Numbered from the stretch's first letter, positions 1-9,230 are shown. The stretch is DNA of 64,000 nt from Actinoplanes sp. NBRC 103695 (GCF_030269485.1 NZ_BSTL01000032.1:39983-103982); one strand, 5' to 3'. Program-made: numbers and translations. Notes: generated from the letters alone by a model not told the origin.

Positions 1-67
1 GCGCCCCCGCCGCCCCGCGCGCCGCGGCCGGGCCATGCCCCTTTCTCACTGAGCAAGGAGATATCTC

Positions 68-2245
68 GTGGGCAACCTCCCACCTGCGGACACTGCGGAA
101 CACCACTCAACCGTCGCCCCCGTCACCGCTGAGCCTGTCTCGGTCGACACGCTGGCGTACCCGATCTCGCCGGAATACGTGAAGTCGTGGACCCCCGTGC
201 GGGCGCTGTGCGAGCTGATCGCCAACGCCCTCGACGAAGACCCCGGCGCCCACGTCGGGTGGGCCGACGGAGTCCTGACCATCAGCGACGACGGCCCTGG
301 CATCCCCGAAGAGGGACTCGTCCTGGGGTACTCGACGAAAACCGACGCGCAGATCGGCCAGTTCGGCGAAGGCAAGAAACTTGCCTGTCTCGTCCTGGCC
401 CGCAGCCCGGAGGTCGGTCAGGTGCGCTACGACACCGTCGGCTACGGGTTCACCCCGTCGGTCGAGCGCCGCCGGCTGCTCGACGGCATCGTGCCGTCAC
501 GATCCGCCGACGGCACCGAAGTCCTCGTCTACCACCTGCACCGCAGCGACCGCAACCGCGGCACGCTCATCACCGTCGCCTGTCCGAAGGACCTCGCCGA
601 CGAGGCCATCAGCCGGTTCCGGTCGCTGAGCGAGCCCGGCTACCAGCCGTCGCAGGGCAACGGGACCTGTGTGCTCACCGGCCGGCCCGGGCGGGTATGG
701 ATCGGCGGCGTCCTGGTCACCACCACGCCCGGTCTGCTCGCCTCCTACGACCTGCCCTTGGACGCCAAAGGCCTGCAGAACCGCGACCGCACCGTCATCG
801 AAGCCGGCGCCCTGCGCGACGCGGTCCGCGCCATCCTCGCCGGCAGCGTAGACCAGCAGATCATCGGCCGGTTCGCCCAGCACGTCCTGGACGGCGGGAA
901 ACTCCGCGAACAGGAGCAATACTTCGCCGACATCCGCCTGCCGCGGGCCCGGGCCGCATGGCGGACATGGGCGCGCACCCACCTGCCCACGCTGACGTTC
1001 TTCACCCTCTCGGGCAACGAGGAAGCCAAGCTCGACCTGGCCGACAAGGGCTACACCGAACTCACCGCCGAGGGCTTGCCCCAGGAGCAACTGTGGGCGT
1101 TCATGGAACGACTGGGTGTCGAGGTCGCCCGGACCCGCCGGGTGCGGCACTACGAACGCACCCGGGACAAAACGACGTGGGTTCCTCTGCAACAGCTCAC
1201 CGCCGCTGAACGCGAGGTGCTGGACGAGACCGTGCAGCTCGTGCGCCGGGCGATCGGCCCCTTCGCTCTGGGCCGGGTCCGGGTGTACTCCGACAGCGAG
1301 GAGTCGCCATGCTCCGACGGCTTCTACCACCCACGCACCGACGACGTCGCCGTTCACCGCGCTGTTCTGAGCAGCCGGCATCAGGCACGACACGTGCTGC
1401 TGCACGAGGCGGCGCACCGCGTGGGGCGCCGCGGCGGCGGCCGGTGGCGGCCCGTGCGCGACTATCACGACCGCAGCCGCGGCTTCGAGCGGATGCTCGG
1501 CGACTTCGCCGCGGTGTTGCTGGACTATCTCGCGGCCGGTGACGCTCTTCCCGAGCTGTCCGATGAGGCGCTGGCGGCGGGGTCCCGTGTCCTGCGTCTG
1601 GCTCCGGCCGACGATCCGGCGGTGCCGGGAGTACGCCGCGAGCTGGCGCACCTGCTGATCGACCAGTTGCCGCACGCCCTTACCGCCGGCGGTTTCACCG
1701 GCGAGAAGGACTTGGTCGCCTCCACCGGGGTCCATCCGGATTACTGGCGGACGCTGACGCATCCGAAGGTCGCCGGCCACCGGCAGCAACGCGGGGGCCG
1801 AGCGTGGGACTACGACAAAGTTGCCCTGCTCGCCGAGGCCGCCGGTGTGCATCCGCCGGTCGTGTGGCTCGGATACCACCTGTGTGAAGGCCCGATCTAC
1901 GGCCGCCCCCGTCACCGCGGGTTCCGGCCTGACCCGAATGATGTCCGCGGCCGGGCCGGGTACCGCACGCCTGATCACGACGGCGGCCTCAACGGACGGC
2001 TGCAACCGCACTCCGCGAGCCGTTCGAGCGTCGCGTGGACCAAGAAGATGCGCGAGGCCACTCTGCGGGCCTGCGCCGACTTGCAGGCCCTTGGCGGGAT
2101 CTACGCCGAGCAGATCCCCGCGCTGCACGACCTGATCGACGGCAAGACGACCGCGGTCATGGGTGATGACCGCTGGCATGCCCCAGCGCGGACGTTGCTC
2201 GCTATCGAACGCCAGCGCCTGCGGCTCGACGCCACTCCGGCATAG
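68..2245 (+). CDS. GHKL-type ATPase fused to a HEXXH metallopeptidase-like region
   Basis: 725 residues. The GTG start is preceded by AAGGAG at 55-60. The N-terminal third is a GHKL (Hsp90/MutL/histidine-kinase-like) ATP-binding fold: N-box ELIANALDED at residues 49-58 (metal-binding Asn53), G1 motif DDGPGIP near 74-80, and G2 motif GQFGEGKKLA near 97-106. Near residue 446 there is HEAAH, a zinc-peptidase HEXXH signature, followed by Asp/Glu-rich helices that could supply a third ligand. The last 200 residues match nothing I recognise. GHKL domains usually drive ATP-dependent dimer clamping; the HEXXH suggests a peptidase coupled to it, but catalysis is inferred. First gene of the window, transcribed toward the maintenance module. 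Confidence 0.85.
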   Translation: MGNLPPADTAEHHSTVAPVTAEPVSVDTLAYPISPEYVKSWTPVRALCELIANALDEDPGAHVGWADGVLTISDDGPGIPEEGLVLGYSTKTDAQIGQFGEGKKLACLVLARSPEVGQVRYDTVGYGFTPSVERRRLLDGIVPSRSADGTEVLVYHLHRSDRNRGTLITVACPKDLADEAISRFRSLSEPGYQPSQGNGTCVLTGRPGRVWIGGVLVTTTPGLLASYDLPLDAKGLQNRDRTVIEAGALRDAVRAILAGSVDQQIIGRFAQHVLDGGKLREQEQYFADIRLPRARAAWRTWARTHLPTLTFFTLSGNEEAKLDLADKGYTELTAEGLPQEQLWAFMERLGVEVARTRRVRHYERTRDKTTWVPLQQLTAAEREVLDETVQLVRRAIGPFALGRVRVYSDSEESPCSDGFYHPRTDDVAVHRAVLSSRHQARHVLLHEAAHRVGRRGGGRWRPVRDYHDRSRGFERMLGDFAAVLLDYLAAGDALPELSDEALAAGSRVLRLAPADDPAVPGVRRELAHLLIDQLPHALTAGGFTGEKDLVASTGVHPDYWRTLTHPKVAGHRQQRGGRAWDYDKVALLAEAAGVHPPVVWLGYHLCEGPIYGRPRHRGFRPDPNDVRGRAGYRTPDHDGGLNGRLQPHSASRSSVAWTKKMREATLRACADLQALGGIYAEQIPALHDLIDGKTTAVMGDDRWHAPARTLLAIERQRLRLDATPA

Positions 2246-2380
2246 CGGCGCGGCTCCGCAGCATCGCCCACCTGCAGAGAAACCGTCCTGGCGCTCCGAC
2301 CAGTCACGCCTAAGGCGCCACCGTGCGCGGCGCGGAACCACATCACCCGACCGAATCCTTCACCGCAGCAGGGAGAAAGC

Positions 2381-2884
2381 ATGCTGATCAGACTGGAACG
2401 CGTCCAGGCGCAACACGACGTCACAGTCCTCGACGCAGCACAGACATTCGCCGTTTCTAAAGACGTTGACGAGCCCGATCCCGACGGCACGTATTCGATC
2501 ATCACGGTCAACGGTGAGGACGGGATCCAGGTCGCCGGCTCCGAACAACAGCTGCACGGCTGGTTGAACCGCGCCCGCGCGCAGTTGAGGGCCGCGACCG
2601 GGGGTCCGCGCATCATGAACGTGCTCGACCTGTCCACCAACCACCTCCCCGAGCAGGTCTGCGCTCACCTGAGCGATTACTACGGAGTCACCGCCCACGA
2701 CACCCTCTACGGCTGGCTTGTGGTTGTGCCCGGTGATCTTTCTGTGCACCGCGTGCACCACCCCGACACCGTGCCTGACGTGGTGTGGGCGCTGTGGGAA
2801 TACGCGCACCGTTTCGGCGCCGAATACCTGAAACTCGATGCCAATGCCGATCAGGTGGACGGCCTCGCTTCGTGGGACTGGTGA
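2381..2884 (+). CDS. DUF5983-like hypothetical protein
   Basis: 167 residues; ATG preceded by AGGGAG. Two halves are visible. Residues 1-75 form a small alpha/beta region. From residue about 78 the pattern LDLSTNHLPE, then YGWLVVVP, and the ending DGLASWDW resembles the DUF5983 family of actinobacterial plasmids, whose members share an STxHL start and a C-terminal Y/W-D-W. Its function is unknown. It is 135 nt downstream of the GHKL gene and probably has its own translation signal. The family assignment is from memory of the motif pattern. Confidence 0.75.
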   Translation: MLIRLERVQAQHDVTVLDAAQTFAVSKDVDEPDPDGTYSIITVNGEDGIQVAGSEQQLHGWLNRARAQLRAATGGPRIMNVLDLSTNHLPEQVCAHLSDYYGVTAHDTLYGWLVVVPGDLSVHRVHHPDTVPDVVWALWEYAHRFGAEYLKLDANADQVDGLASWDW

Positions 2885-3208
2885 CCGGCATGACATCGCC
2901 GATCCCCTTCGGTCTCGACGTGCCGTAGGCCGCCCCGGGCGGCGTCCTGTTCCGGTAGCCGCGGACGCGGGCGCCTGCCCTGGATGGGACGGGGCACGGT
3001 CCCGCCCGCGCGCGCCGTCGTCAAGCCACCGGCCATCGACCGATACAAGACATCACTCCGAGGATCAACATCTGCTGCGACGCGGTCAAACCGCAGGGCC
3101 GGGGCTGGACACCGGCACCACGACGGGTGGGCCGGTTCGTGCCGTCCCTCCCGGCAGACCCCGCAACACCTCGGCGGCCGGGACCCGTACTGGCTCTGGA
3201 GGTCGTCC
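2885..3208 (+). other. Intergenic region without a supported gene
   Basis: 324 nt between the DUF5983-like gene and the small ORF at 3209. Reading frames are open by GC bias only and have no ribosome-binding site. I see no strong hairpin or repeat here. Confidence 0.5.
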
Positions 3209-3343
3209 TTGTCCAGCATCAAAAACCATGCCCATGCTCTACTCGCGGGTCAGCCGGTTTCCCGCAAGTCTGCGGTACCCGCGTGCCGACGCAGCCCGGC
3301 GGCGACATGTCACAGGGTTCGACCGGTGGGGTGGCCGGCATGA
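3209..3343 (+). CDS. Small ORF translationally coupled to the YifB-like gene
   Basis: 44 residues with a TTG start. GGAGG at 3198-3202 lies six nt before the TTG, and the TGA (3341-3343) overlaps the ATG of the next gene (3340) in an ATGA arrangement. The sequence begins MSSIKNHAHALLAG and is basic, with two Cys. A 7-bp stem (CGCGGGT/ACCCGCG) falls inside it, near 3245-3285. It may be a real small protein or a leader peptide coupling translation into the YifB-like protein. No homologue recognised. Confidence 0.5.
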   Translation: MSSIKNHAHALLAGQPVSRKSAVPACRRSPAATCHRVRPVGWPA

Positions 3344-4842
3344 CGGCGCTGAGCGTGGCGACGGTGACCGCAGACGGCGGCCAGTGCCGGGAAGCGATCG
3401 TGCAGGTGAGCGCTTTGACCGGAGGGCGCAGCCTGGTCGCGGTCGGCCCGGAAGGGGCCTCCCGTCCCGAGCTGAGCGACCGTGTGTACGCCGGCATCCG
3501 CAACACCGGACTGACGTGGCCGGATCGCAACATCGTCATCTCCTTCGCCCCGGCGGGCACCTGGCCGGTGCCTCCCAGCGCCGATCTGGCCGTCACCGTG
3601 GGAGTGCTGGCCGCTATGGGGCACGTTCCGTTCACTGCGCTGAGCGAGACGATGTTCTTCGGCGAGGTCGGGCTCGACGGAGCAGTACGCCCGGTCCGCG
3701 ACACGCTCGCCCTGGTCGCCGCAGCCGCCGACCTGGGATACGACACGGTCGTGGTGCCGGCGGCCAACGCCCGGCAGGCGATGCTGGTCCCCGGCGCGCA
3801 CGTGATCGCCGTCAACTCCCTGAGGGAGTTGGTCACCTGGGCCACCACCGGCACCGAACCACCACTACCTGCGCTGCCCGGCGACATCGCGACGGCAGAT
3901 AAAGGTTCCGCTGAGGCGGACCTGATGCACCTTCCGGCGTGGATGACGCCGGCGGCGTTCGCCCTCGAGGTCGCCGCTGCGGGGCGACATCACCTCGGGG
4001 TCAGCGCCGCACCGGAGTTTCCCGTGGCGCTGATCGGCGAACAGCTCCGATCTCTGCTGCCGGATCTTGACGATCGCCAGGCCGTTCAAGTCAGCGGGTT
4101 GCACGCCGCCGCTGGTTACCCGGTGGACGCGCTGATCCGGCGCCCGCCGCTCATGGTCCCAGGGATCACGATCTCAGTGTCCAGCATGATCGGCGGCCGG
4201 CGGCCGGGTGTGGTGAGCTTGGCGCACCGTGGCGTCCTGCTGCTGCGCGACGCCGCAGACTTCGCGCCGGAGGTCCTGCACGCCCTGCGTCAGCCGCTCG
4301 ACCGCCGCATCGTCCAGCTGGCTCACGCACGAGGCACTACCACGTTCCCGGCCGACATTCAGCTGATCGCCACGTCCAGGCCATGTCTCTGCTCGACCGG
4401 TCACAGCGCGAGCCACGAGTGCAGCCCTCCGGCAGGCCGGAGTTCCCGCAGTCAATTGCGCGCGATCTCTGATCGCCTGGACATCGCCGTCACCATCGCG
4501 GCGACATCCGGGGCAGCCACCGCCGGTGAGCCGATCGCAACGGTCGCGGCGCGCGTCGCCGCAGCTCGGACAGCGGCCGCCGCGCGGTGGACGCAGAAGG
4601 GCTTCTCCGCCAATGCGGAAGTCACGAAGGACGTCTTGTGGCGACCTACGTTCCGCATCCCCGCGTCGGCAACGGAGGGACTCCGGCGGCTGCTCGATGC
4701 CGGCCAGATGAGCGCGAGGGCCTACGGCCGGGTGCTGCGGCTCGCCTGGACGGTCAGCGACCTGCGCGGTGCCGGCCGCCCCGACCGGGATGCCGTTGAC
4801 ACCGCCGTCGAGCTGCATCACCCACAGCGTCACACGAGCTGA
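3340..4842 (+). CDS. YifB/ComM-like Mg-chelatase-family protein lacking Walker motifs
   Basis: 500 residues. The start at 3340 is chosen because MTALSVATV aligns with the usual YifB N-terminus and the ATG overlaps the upstream stop. Domains in order: a Lon-protease-like (S5-fold) domain at about 1-170, a Mg-chelatase ChlI-like AAA+ region at about 205-390, and a Mg_chelatase_C domain near the end (ARAYGRVLRLAWTVSDL). The family's RRPP and hTIS-like segment is kept (LIRRPPLMVPGITIS). However, the expected Walker A GPPGxGKT is AAPEFPVAL, and the Walker B LFLDE is LLLRDA. ComM-type proteins are branch-migration helicases in natural transformation. This copy should not hydrolyse ATP, so a structural or regulatory role on the mobile element is inferred. 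Confidence 0.85.
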   Translation: MTALSVATVTADGGQCREAIVQVSALTGGRSLVAVGPEGASRPELSDRVYAGIRNTGLTWPDRNIVISFAPAGTWPVPPSADLAVTVGVLAAMGHVPFTALSETMFFGEVGLDGAVRPVRDTLALVAAAADLGYDTVVVPAANARQAMLVPGAHVIAVNSLRELVTWATTGTEPPLPALPGDIATADKGSAEADLMHLPAWMTPAAFALEVAAAGRHHLGVSAAPEFPVALIGEQLRSLLPDLDDRQAVQVSGLHAAAGYPVDALIRRPPLMVPGITISVSSMIGGRRPGVVSLAHRGVLLLRDAADFAPEVLHALRQPLDRRIVQLAHARGTTTFPADIQLIATSRPCLCSTGHSASHECSPPAGRSSRSQLRAISDRLDIAVTIAATSGAATAGEPIATVAARVAAARTAAAARWTQKGFSANAEVTKDVLWRPTFRIPASATEGLRRLLDAGQMSARAYGRVLRLAWTVSDLRGAGRPDRDAVDTAVELHHPQRHTS

Positions 4843-4900
4843 TCCCTCGCCGCCCTCGGCCCCGGCGAAGGTGATCACTCCAATCCGCTATTCGCTAATC

Positions 4901-4929
4901 GGGGCGCCCACCGGTGCGGTGGGCGCCCC
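4901..4929 (+). terminator. Perfect 13-bp hairpin between genes
   Basis: GGGGCGCCCACCG (4901-4913) pairs perfectly with 4917-4929 around a GTG loop. It lies 58 nt after the YifB-like stop and just before the ribosome-binding site of the next gene. There is no U-tract, as is usual for actinobacterial hairpin terminators. Confidence 0.6.
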
Positions 4930-4952
4930 GAGTCGATGCTCAGGAGCAACGC

Positions 4953-5441
4953 ATGTTCCTCATAGACCTCGTCCGCGCAACGCTGGCACGGTGCCTCGCC
5001 AAGGACCGGACGGCGGGCTCAGCCAGTCTTGGACCGGCCATCTGGGCTGACCTGGCCCGGCTGGATGAACTGATGGCCGGCGAAACCGATGATCTACCGG
5101 TCGTGTTCACGCTGATGGACCCCGGCGGTCGTGACTTCGGCACGGACGTCGCGGCGTTCATCGACCACTGCTGCGAACAGCAGGTCCTGCACGTCGCGGC
5201 GCCGGTCGCCGCCGTCGGTATCGAGGCAACCGTCGGCGGTGACTACCGCGACGGCGGCTTCCTGGTCATGGTCACCATCGCCGACCGGATCACCGTGGCC
5301 TCGGGCCAGCTGCTCCCGGAGGTGTTCCGTGGCGCCGACGATCTGCCACGGTGGGTGCTCGCCGTGGTCATAGATGTTGCCGACCAGGTCTATCGCGAGT
5401 TGGTGCGCACTGCGGCCGATCTCACCGGGAGCGCATCATGA
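4953..5441 (+). CDS. Hypothetical protein, plasmid-type
   Basis: 162 residues. The ATG at 4953 has CAGGAG six nt upstream, so I place the start inside the longer open frame. The sequence is a mixed alpha/beta domain with a hydrophobic core strand (RDGGFLVMVTIADRI). No family recognised. Its stop overlaps the ATG of the next small ORF (ATGA at 5438-5441), indicating translational coupling. Confidence 0.75.
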   Translation: MFLIDLVRATLARCLAKDRTAGSASLGPAIWADLARLDELMAGETDDLPVVFTLMDPGGRDFGTDVAAFIDHCCEQQVLHVAAPVAAVGIEATVGGDYRDGGFLVMVTIADRITVASGQLLPEVFRGADDLPRWVLAVVIDVADQVYRELVRTAADLTGSAS

Positions 5442-5557
5442 CCGTCCGCAACGCTCTCCGCCCTGCCCGGGCACGCCGGGTATCGGCCGCGATCGGTGCG
5501 CCATCGCATCGAGACGACCACGATGCCGCCGCTGCCGGAGCGGGTCGCCGTGGCTGA
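5438..5557 (+). CDS. Small coupled ORF
   Basis: 39 residues, starting MTVRNALRPARARRV. GGGAG at 5427-5431 is six nt before the ATG, which overlaps the preceding stop. The ORF ends inside the start region of the next gene (GTG at 5550). It is basic and Ala/Arg-rich. It could be only a coupling device. Confidence 0.4.
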   Translation: MTVRNALRPARARRVSAAIGAPSHRDDHDAAAAGAGRRG

Positions 5558-6155
5558 GCATCCGTGCCACCGCCACCGTCGGGGGCAGCACACCACGGCC
5601 TGCCTGACCGGCACATGCGGATTCTGCGACACGGACCTGGGCGTGATCGCTTCCGGCGAGTGCCGCAGCTGCCTGCGGATTGTGTGCGAGAGCTGCGACG
5701 CCGGCTACGACACCGAACGCGGGCCGACCTGCCGGCCCTGCAACGACGCCGGCCACCCGAGCACTAACACTGGCCGGCCGGAGGCTGGCCCCCGCGAGCA
5801 GCATCGGCGCTGCGTATTCGAGCTCGACCTGTCCTGCGGCCACACCGTCACCTATGCCGTGACCGGCTGGTACCCGGTGTCCGTGTCATGCTGCGACCGG
5901 CTCGGCGGCACCGTCGCACGCGGAGAGTACGTCGCCTTCGCGTCCGACGTCGACTTCGCCCGCCTGATGTCAGAGTCCTACATCGACTGCCCGGCAGGCA
6001 CCGCACCTCGCCCGAGCAGAGTGCTACGCCGGCGCTCACGGACCGATGATCCCTCACCACAGTGGTATCGGGGTCACCCCGCCAGCAGCGGCCGATACCC
6101 GGCACGCGTCGGCGCCACCTGGATCCTTGACGCACCACCATCGCGTCGGTCCTGA
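5550..6155 (+). CDS. Cysteine-rich zinc-ribbon hypothetical protein
   Basis: About 201 residues from the GTG at 5550 (GGAG at 5537-5540). An upstream ATG at 5523 is possible. The N-terminal half carries several CxxC pairs (CGFC, CRSC, CESC, CRPC), a pattern expected to bind two zinc ions in a treble-clef or ribbon fold. The C-terminal half has further Cys residues (LSCGH, SCCDRL). No family is recognised. It is last in the coupled string 4953-6155. Confidence 0.65.
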   Translation: MAEHPCHRHRRGQHTTACLTGTCGFCDTDLGVIASGECRSCLRIVCESCDAGYDTERGPTCRPCNDAGHPSTNTGRPEAGPREQHRRCVFELDLSCGHTVTYAVTGWYPVSVSCCDRLGGTVARGEYVAFASDVDFARLMSESYIDCPAGTAPRPSRVLRRRSRTDDPSPQWYRGHPASSGRYPARVGATWILDAPPSRRS

Positions 6156-6374
6156 CTCGGGCACCGGGCACTCACAGGCTCAGGCAGCCGGTGGTGCGCA
6201 GGTGAACCGCCGTCTCGCGCACGTGGTCACGGCCTATCGGACGTGGCGGGGCCGTGCCCCATCGATGTGGGGCCGCCCGTGCAGAACCGAGACGCGGAGC
6301 CCTCGTCAGCCGACCCCGTGTATGGGCGGGGGCGGCGGTGCTGGCCGGGCACGGTGGCCGACCCGGCACCGGGC

Positions 6375-6436
6375 GCAAGGCGGTCCGAGAACATCTTGGC
6401 CTTCGGCCAGAGATCTCCTCGTCCTGGCCGCCTTGC
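6375..6436 (+). promoter_or_regulatory. Structured leader element, copy A
   Basis: Outer stem GCAAGGCGGTC (6375-6385) pairs with GGCCGCCTTGC (6426-6436), 11 bp including one G-U. The inner stem is ATCT-TGGCC (6393-6401) with GGCCA-G-AGAT (6405-6414), loop TTC, one bulged G. It shares GAACATCTTGG with four other copies. It ends 134 nt before the ATG of the DUF932-like gene. This is the most diverged copy. The rest of the 6156-6569 interval holds no supported gene. Confidence 0.6.
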
Positions 6437-6569
6437 CGCTCCGGCCGGCCGGGCACGGCCCCGGCACCGGGGGCCAGCACGCGCTCGCCCCGGCCGACTA
6501 CGGACTGCGGCGGGCGTACCCGCCCGGCCGCCACCGTCATCGTGGCTGCCCACCTGGAAGGCACCCTCT

Positions 6570-7721
6570 ATGGCCCAGCCCACGCTCACCGTGGCACCGA
6601 ACCGCCACATCGGCCTGAACCGCTTGATCAGCACGCTCAGAGATCAACATGCCCGGTCGGTGGACGTCTACGCCAGCGCCGCGACCATGCACTCCGACGG
6701 CGGACGGCTGATCATCGCCCGCACCGCTCCCATTCTGACCTCGACCGGCGTGGACCTGACCGCCGGGCAGTTCAGCCTCTCGGACGTCGCGCTGGGCGGT
6801 ATCGCGGCGAAGCTCGACATCCCCGTGCCCTACCTGCGCCGGATGGCGCGTGAGAACGTGCCGCTGCTGGACGACAACGTCAACAGCTGGCTGCAACGCG
6901 ACGACCGCCGGTTCCTGGTGCGCTGCCTGCGCCGCACCCCGGACAGCGGTGACGGCACCGCACGGGCGTTCCTGTCCGACCGGTATCTGCGGATCGACAA
7001 CCTCGATGTGCTGATGGCCGCGATCGAGGGCATCAAGAAGGCCGGCGTCGCGGTGGACATCGCGTCATGCGATTTGACCGACCGCCGCATGTACGTGCGA
7101 TTCGTGTCCCCCGACGTGCAGGTCATCGCCCCGGAGCTCCTGCGTAACTACCGCAGCCCGTTCGACGGGCGCCGCGGCAGCGACCTGCCGGTCATCTCGG
7201 GCGGGTTCCTGCTGCAGAACTCCGAGACCGGAGAGGGCCGGTACTCCCTGGCCCCATGGTTGCGCATCGAGGTGTGCCGCAACGGCCAGACCGTCGAGCG
7301 CGGCGCCGTGGGGCGCACCCACATCGGTGCCCGCATCACCGACGAGGACGGCATCGTCGACCCGTCCGCCGAGACGATGCGAACGTTGCTGCAGCTCATC
7401 ACCACACAGACCGTCGACACGATCCGCGCCTACCTCAACGTCGACTTCGTCGCCCGCGCGGTCGCCGATCTGGAACGCGCGGCCGGTGTCGTGGTCCGCA
7501 AGCCGGAAGCCACGATCAAGGTCGTCTCACAACAGTTGCACTACACCAAGGACCAGCAGGACGCCATCTTGGCGCACTTCATCGCCGGGGCCGACCTCAG
7601 CGCCGGCGGCATCATGCAGGCCGTCACCTCCGTGGCCCGCAGCATCGGCGACGCCGACGCGGCCTACCGGATGGAAACCACCGCGTCGAAGGCGCTGCAC
7701 CTGGCCGCCGCAGCCGCCTGA
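6570..7721 (+). CDS. DUF932-like phage/plasmid protein
   Basis: 383 residues from the ATG at 6570 (GGAAG at 6556-6560); the open frame extends upstream without a better signal. Segments such as RAFLSDRYLRIDNLDVL and DLTDRRMYVRFVSPDV recall the DUF932 / TIGR03299 phage-plasmid family, common on mobile elements and of unknown biochemical role. No transmembrane or catalytic motif is evident. It is preceded by copy A of the repeated leader and followed by a 14-bp hairpin, so it is probably monocistronic. Confidence 0.75.
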   Translation: MAQPTLTVAPNRHIGLNRLISTLRDQHARSVDVYASAATMHSDGGRLIIARTAPILTSTGVDLTAGQFSLSDVALGGIAAKLDIPVPYLRRMARENVPLLDDNVNSWLQRDDRRFLVRCLRRTPDSGDGTARAFLSDRYLRIDNLDVLMAAIEGIKKAGVAVDIASCDLTDRRMYVRFVSPDVQVIAPELLRNYRSPFDGRRGSDLPVISGGFLLQNSETGEGRYSLAPWLRIEVCRNGQTVERGAVGRTHIGARITDEDGIVDPSAETMRTLLQLITTQTVDTIRAYLNVDFVARAVADLERAAGVVVRKPEATIKVVSQQLHYTKDQQDAILAHFIAGADLSAGGIMQAVTSVARSIGDADAAYRMETTASKALHLAAAAA

Positions 7722-7757
7722 CGTAGACCCGCCGTCCGGTCACTCCTCGCTCACGTT

Positions 7758-7790
7758 GCAGGGCGCCCACCGTGCTGGTGGGCGCCCTGC
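7758..7790 (+). terminator. Perfect 14-bp hairpin between genes
   Basis: GCAGGGCGCCCACC (7758-7771) pairs with 7777-7790 around GTGCT. Its core closely resembles the hairpin at 4901-4929 (both contain GGGCGCCCACC). It lies 37 nt after the DUF932-like stop. Confidence 0.6.
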
Positions 7791-7811
7791 CTTGCATTCC
7801 GGAGGTCTTCC

Positions 7812-9230
7812 TTGCCACCCCAACGGCACACCACCACGGCAGAGCCCCTCGCCGTACGGGCAACGCCGAGCCTCACCATGCCCGACGGCGTCGGCCAGTC
7901 CCACCCCTCAAACACCCCGATGCCGCGGTTCGTGTGCGGCACCTGCGGCAGTCCGCTCGATCGGTACGCAGAGCTGCCCTCCGGTCTCGTGTCCTACCAG
8001 CATCCGATCTGGAAGGACGCCGACCACCCGCCCGTGCCGGTGGCCGCCGACACGGTCGAGGCCACCTATGTCTGCGACTTCTGCACCGACCCCAAGATCT
8101 TGTTCGTCTACGCGACGACCCAACGGATCCTCATCCAGGTCGACACTGCGCACGGCGCCGTCGTACGGGACTACGGCAGACGCTGGTCGGCCTGCGTCGG
8201 GTGCGCCGCCCTGGTCGAAGCCCGCAACCTGGCCGGGCTGCTGGACCGGATCCTGACGCACGGTATGGCCTTCGCCGCCGAGGTAGTGGCGCACCTGGCC
8301 GACATGCTCCGACAGGTTCTCACCAGGCTGCGGCCCGGCCGGGCCCTGACCGCCGACGGGCAATGGGATGCGCTGCCGCTGCCGGCGACAACGCTGCCGA
8401 AAGTCCGCGACCGGCTGGCCGCACTGATTGCCGGGGAAATTCGGTTGCCGTTCGGGCTCAGCCACGACCCGGTCCGCACATCGCTGGCGGCCGGCCTGGC
8501 GTACTCCCGCCTGTACTGGATCGACAACCAGTTCACCGTCCTCACCCGCAACGCCGCCCGGGTCCTGCCGCGCATGGGATTCGTGCCAGGTGACCTGCCG
8601 GCCGCGCACGGCTTCGTCGCCTGGGCGCAGCCGGTCGACGCCCGCCGGCGCTGCGTGGCCGCATCGTGGAACAGCCACGGCGACGCGGTGCAACTCGTCG
8701 GGTACCGCAGCATCGGCGACGGACTCGCACCCGGGCCGTTGCAGCAGCTGCGCGGCGAGGTCGGCTGGCTGATCCCCGCGTTCGCCGTCACGCTGCGCCC
8801 CGGGCAACCCGTCACCGCCACCCACCCGGCGGCTGCGCTGCTGACGACCTGGCGGCTCATCCGCCAGCGCCTCGCCGAAACAACCCCGGCGAAGGTCGAC
8901 AGGTCGATCAGCCGGGCCTACCGGCGCACCCGGCGACCGGAACCCGAAGTAGCGCTGCTGCGCATCCGCGGTACTCGATCGACCTCTATCTCCACCCGGC
9001 ACGCCAGCACCAGCGGCGGGACCGAACACGAATACCGCTGGTGGGTGACCCCGCACTGGCGCCATCAGTGGGTTGGGCAAGGGCGGGCGCTGCGCGACTG
9101 GATCGTCGTCCGACCCCACCTGAGAGGTCCACGGGACAAGCCGATCAGGGCGACCACCACCGTGCGGGTGCTCGGCGCACTCCCGCCAAGGCCGGACGCC
9201 CCTGGGCAGGCATCTGCCGACGGGCAGTAG
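7812..9230 (+). CDS. Zinc-ribbon-containing hypothetical protein
   Basis: 472 residues. The TTG start at 7812 is fixed by a strong GGAGGT at 7801-7806. A zinc-ribbon-like CGTCG and CDFC pair lies in the first 90 residues and a further CVGC near residue 135. The C-terminal part (HWRHQWVGQGRALRDWI, then RGPRDKPI) resembles the HWRxQW...GP tail found in many actinophage and plasmid hypothetical proteins. Function unknown. It sits between the DUF932-like and DUF4192 genes. Confidence 0.75.
   Translation: MPPQRHTTTAEPLAVRATPSLTMPDGVGQSHPSNTPMPRFVCGTCGSPLDRYAELPSGLVSYQHPIWKDADHPPVPVAADTVEATYVCDFCTDPKILFVYATTQRILIQVDTAHGAVVRDYGRRWSACVGCAALVEARNLAGLLDRILTHGMAFAAEVVAHLADMLRQVLTRLRPGRALTADGQWDALPLPATTLPKVRDRLAALIAGEIRLPFGLSHDPVRTSLAAGLAYSRLYWIDNQFTVLTRNAARVLPRMGFVPGDLPAAHGFVAWAQPVDARRRCVAASWNSHGDAVQLVGYRSIGDGLAPGPLQQLRGEVGWLIPAFAVTLRPGQPVTATHPAAALLTTWRLIRQRLAETTPAKVDRSISRAYRRTRRPEPEVALLRIRGTRSTSISTRHASTSGGTEHEYRWWVTPHWRHQWVGQGRALRDWIVVRPHLRGPRDKPIRATTTVRVLGALPPRPDAPGQASADGQ

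Noticed and set aside
497..2341. 614-codon frame on the minus strand opposite the GHKL gene
   Set aside because: Antisense shadow of a gene with clear GHKL motifs; no ribosome-binding site and low-complexity product.
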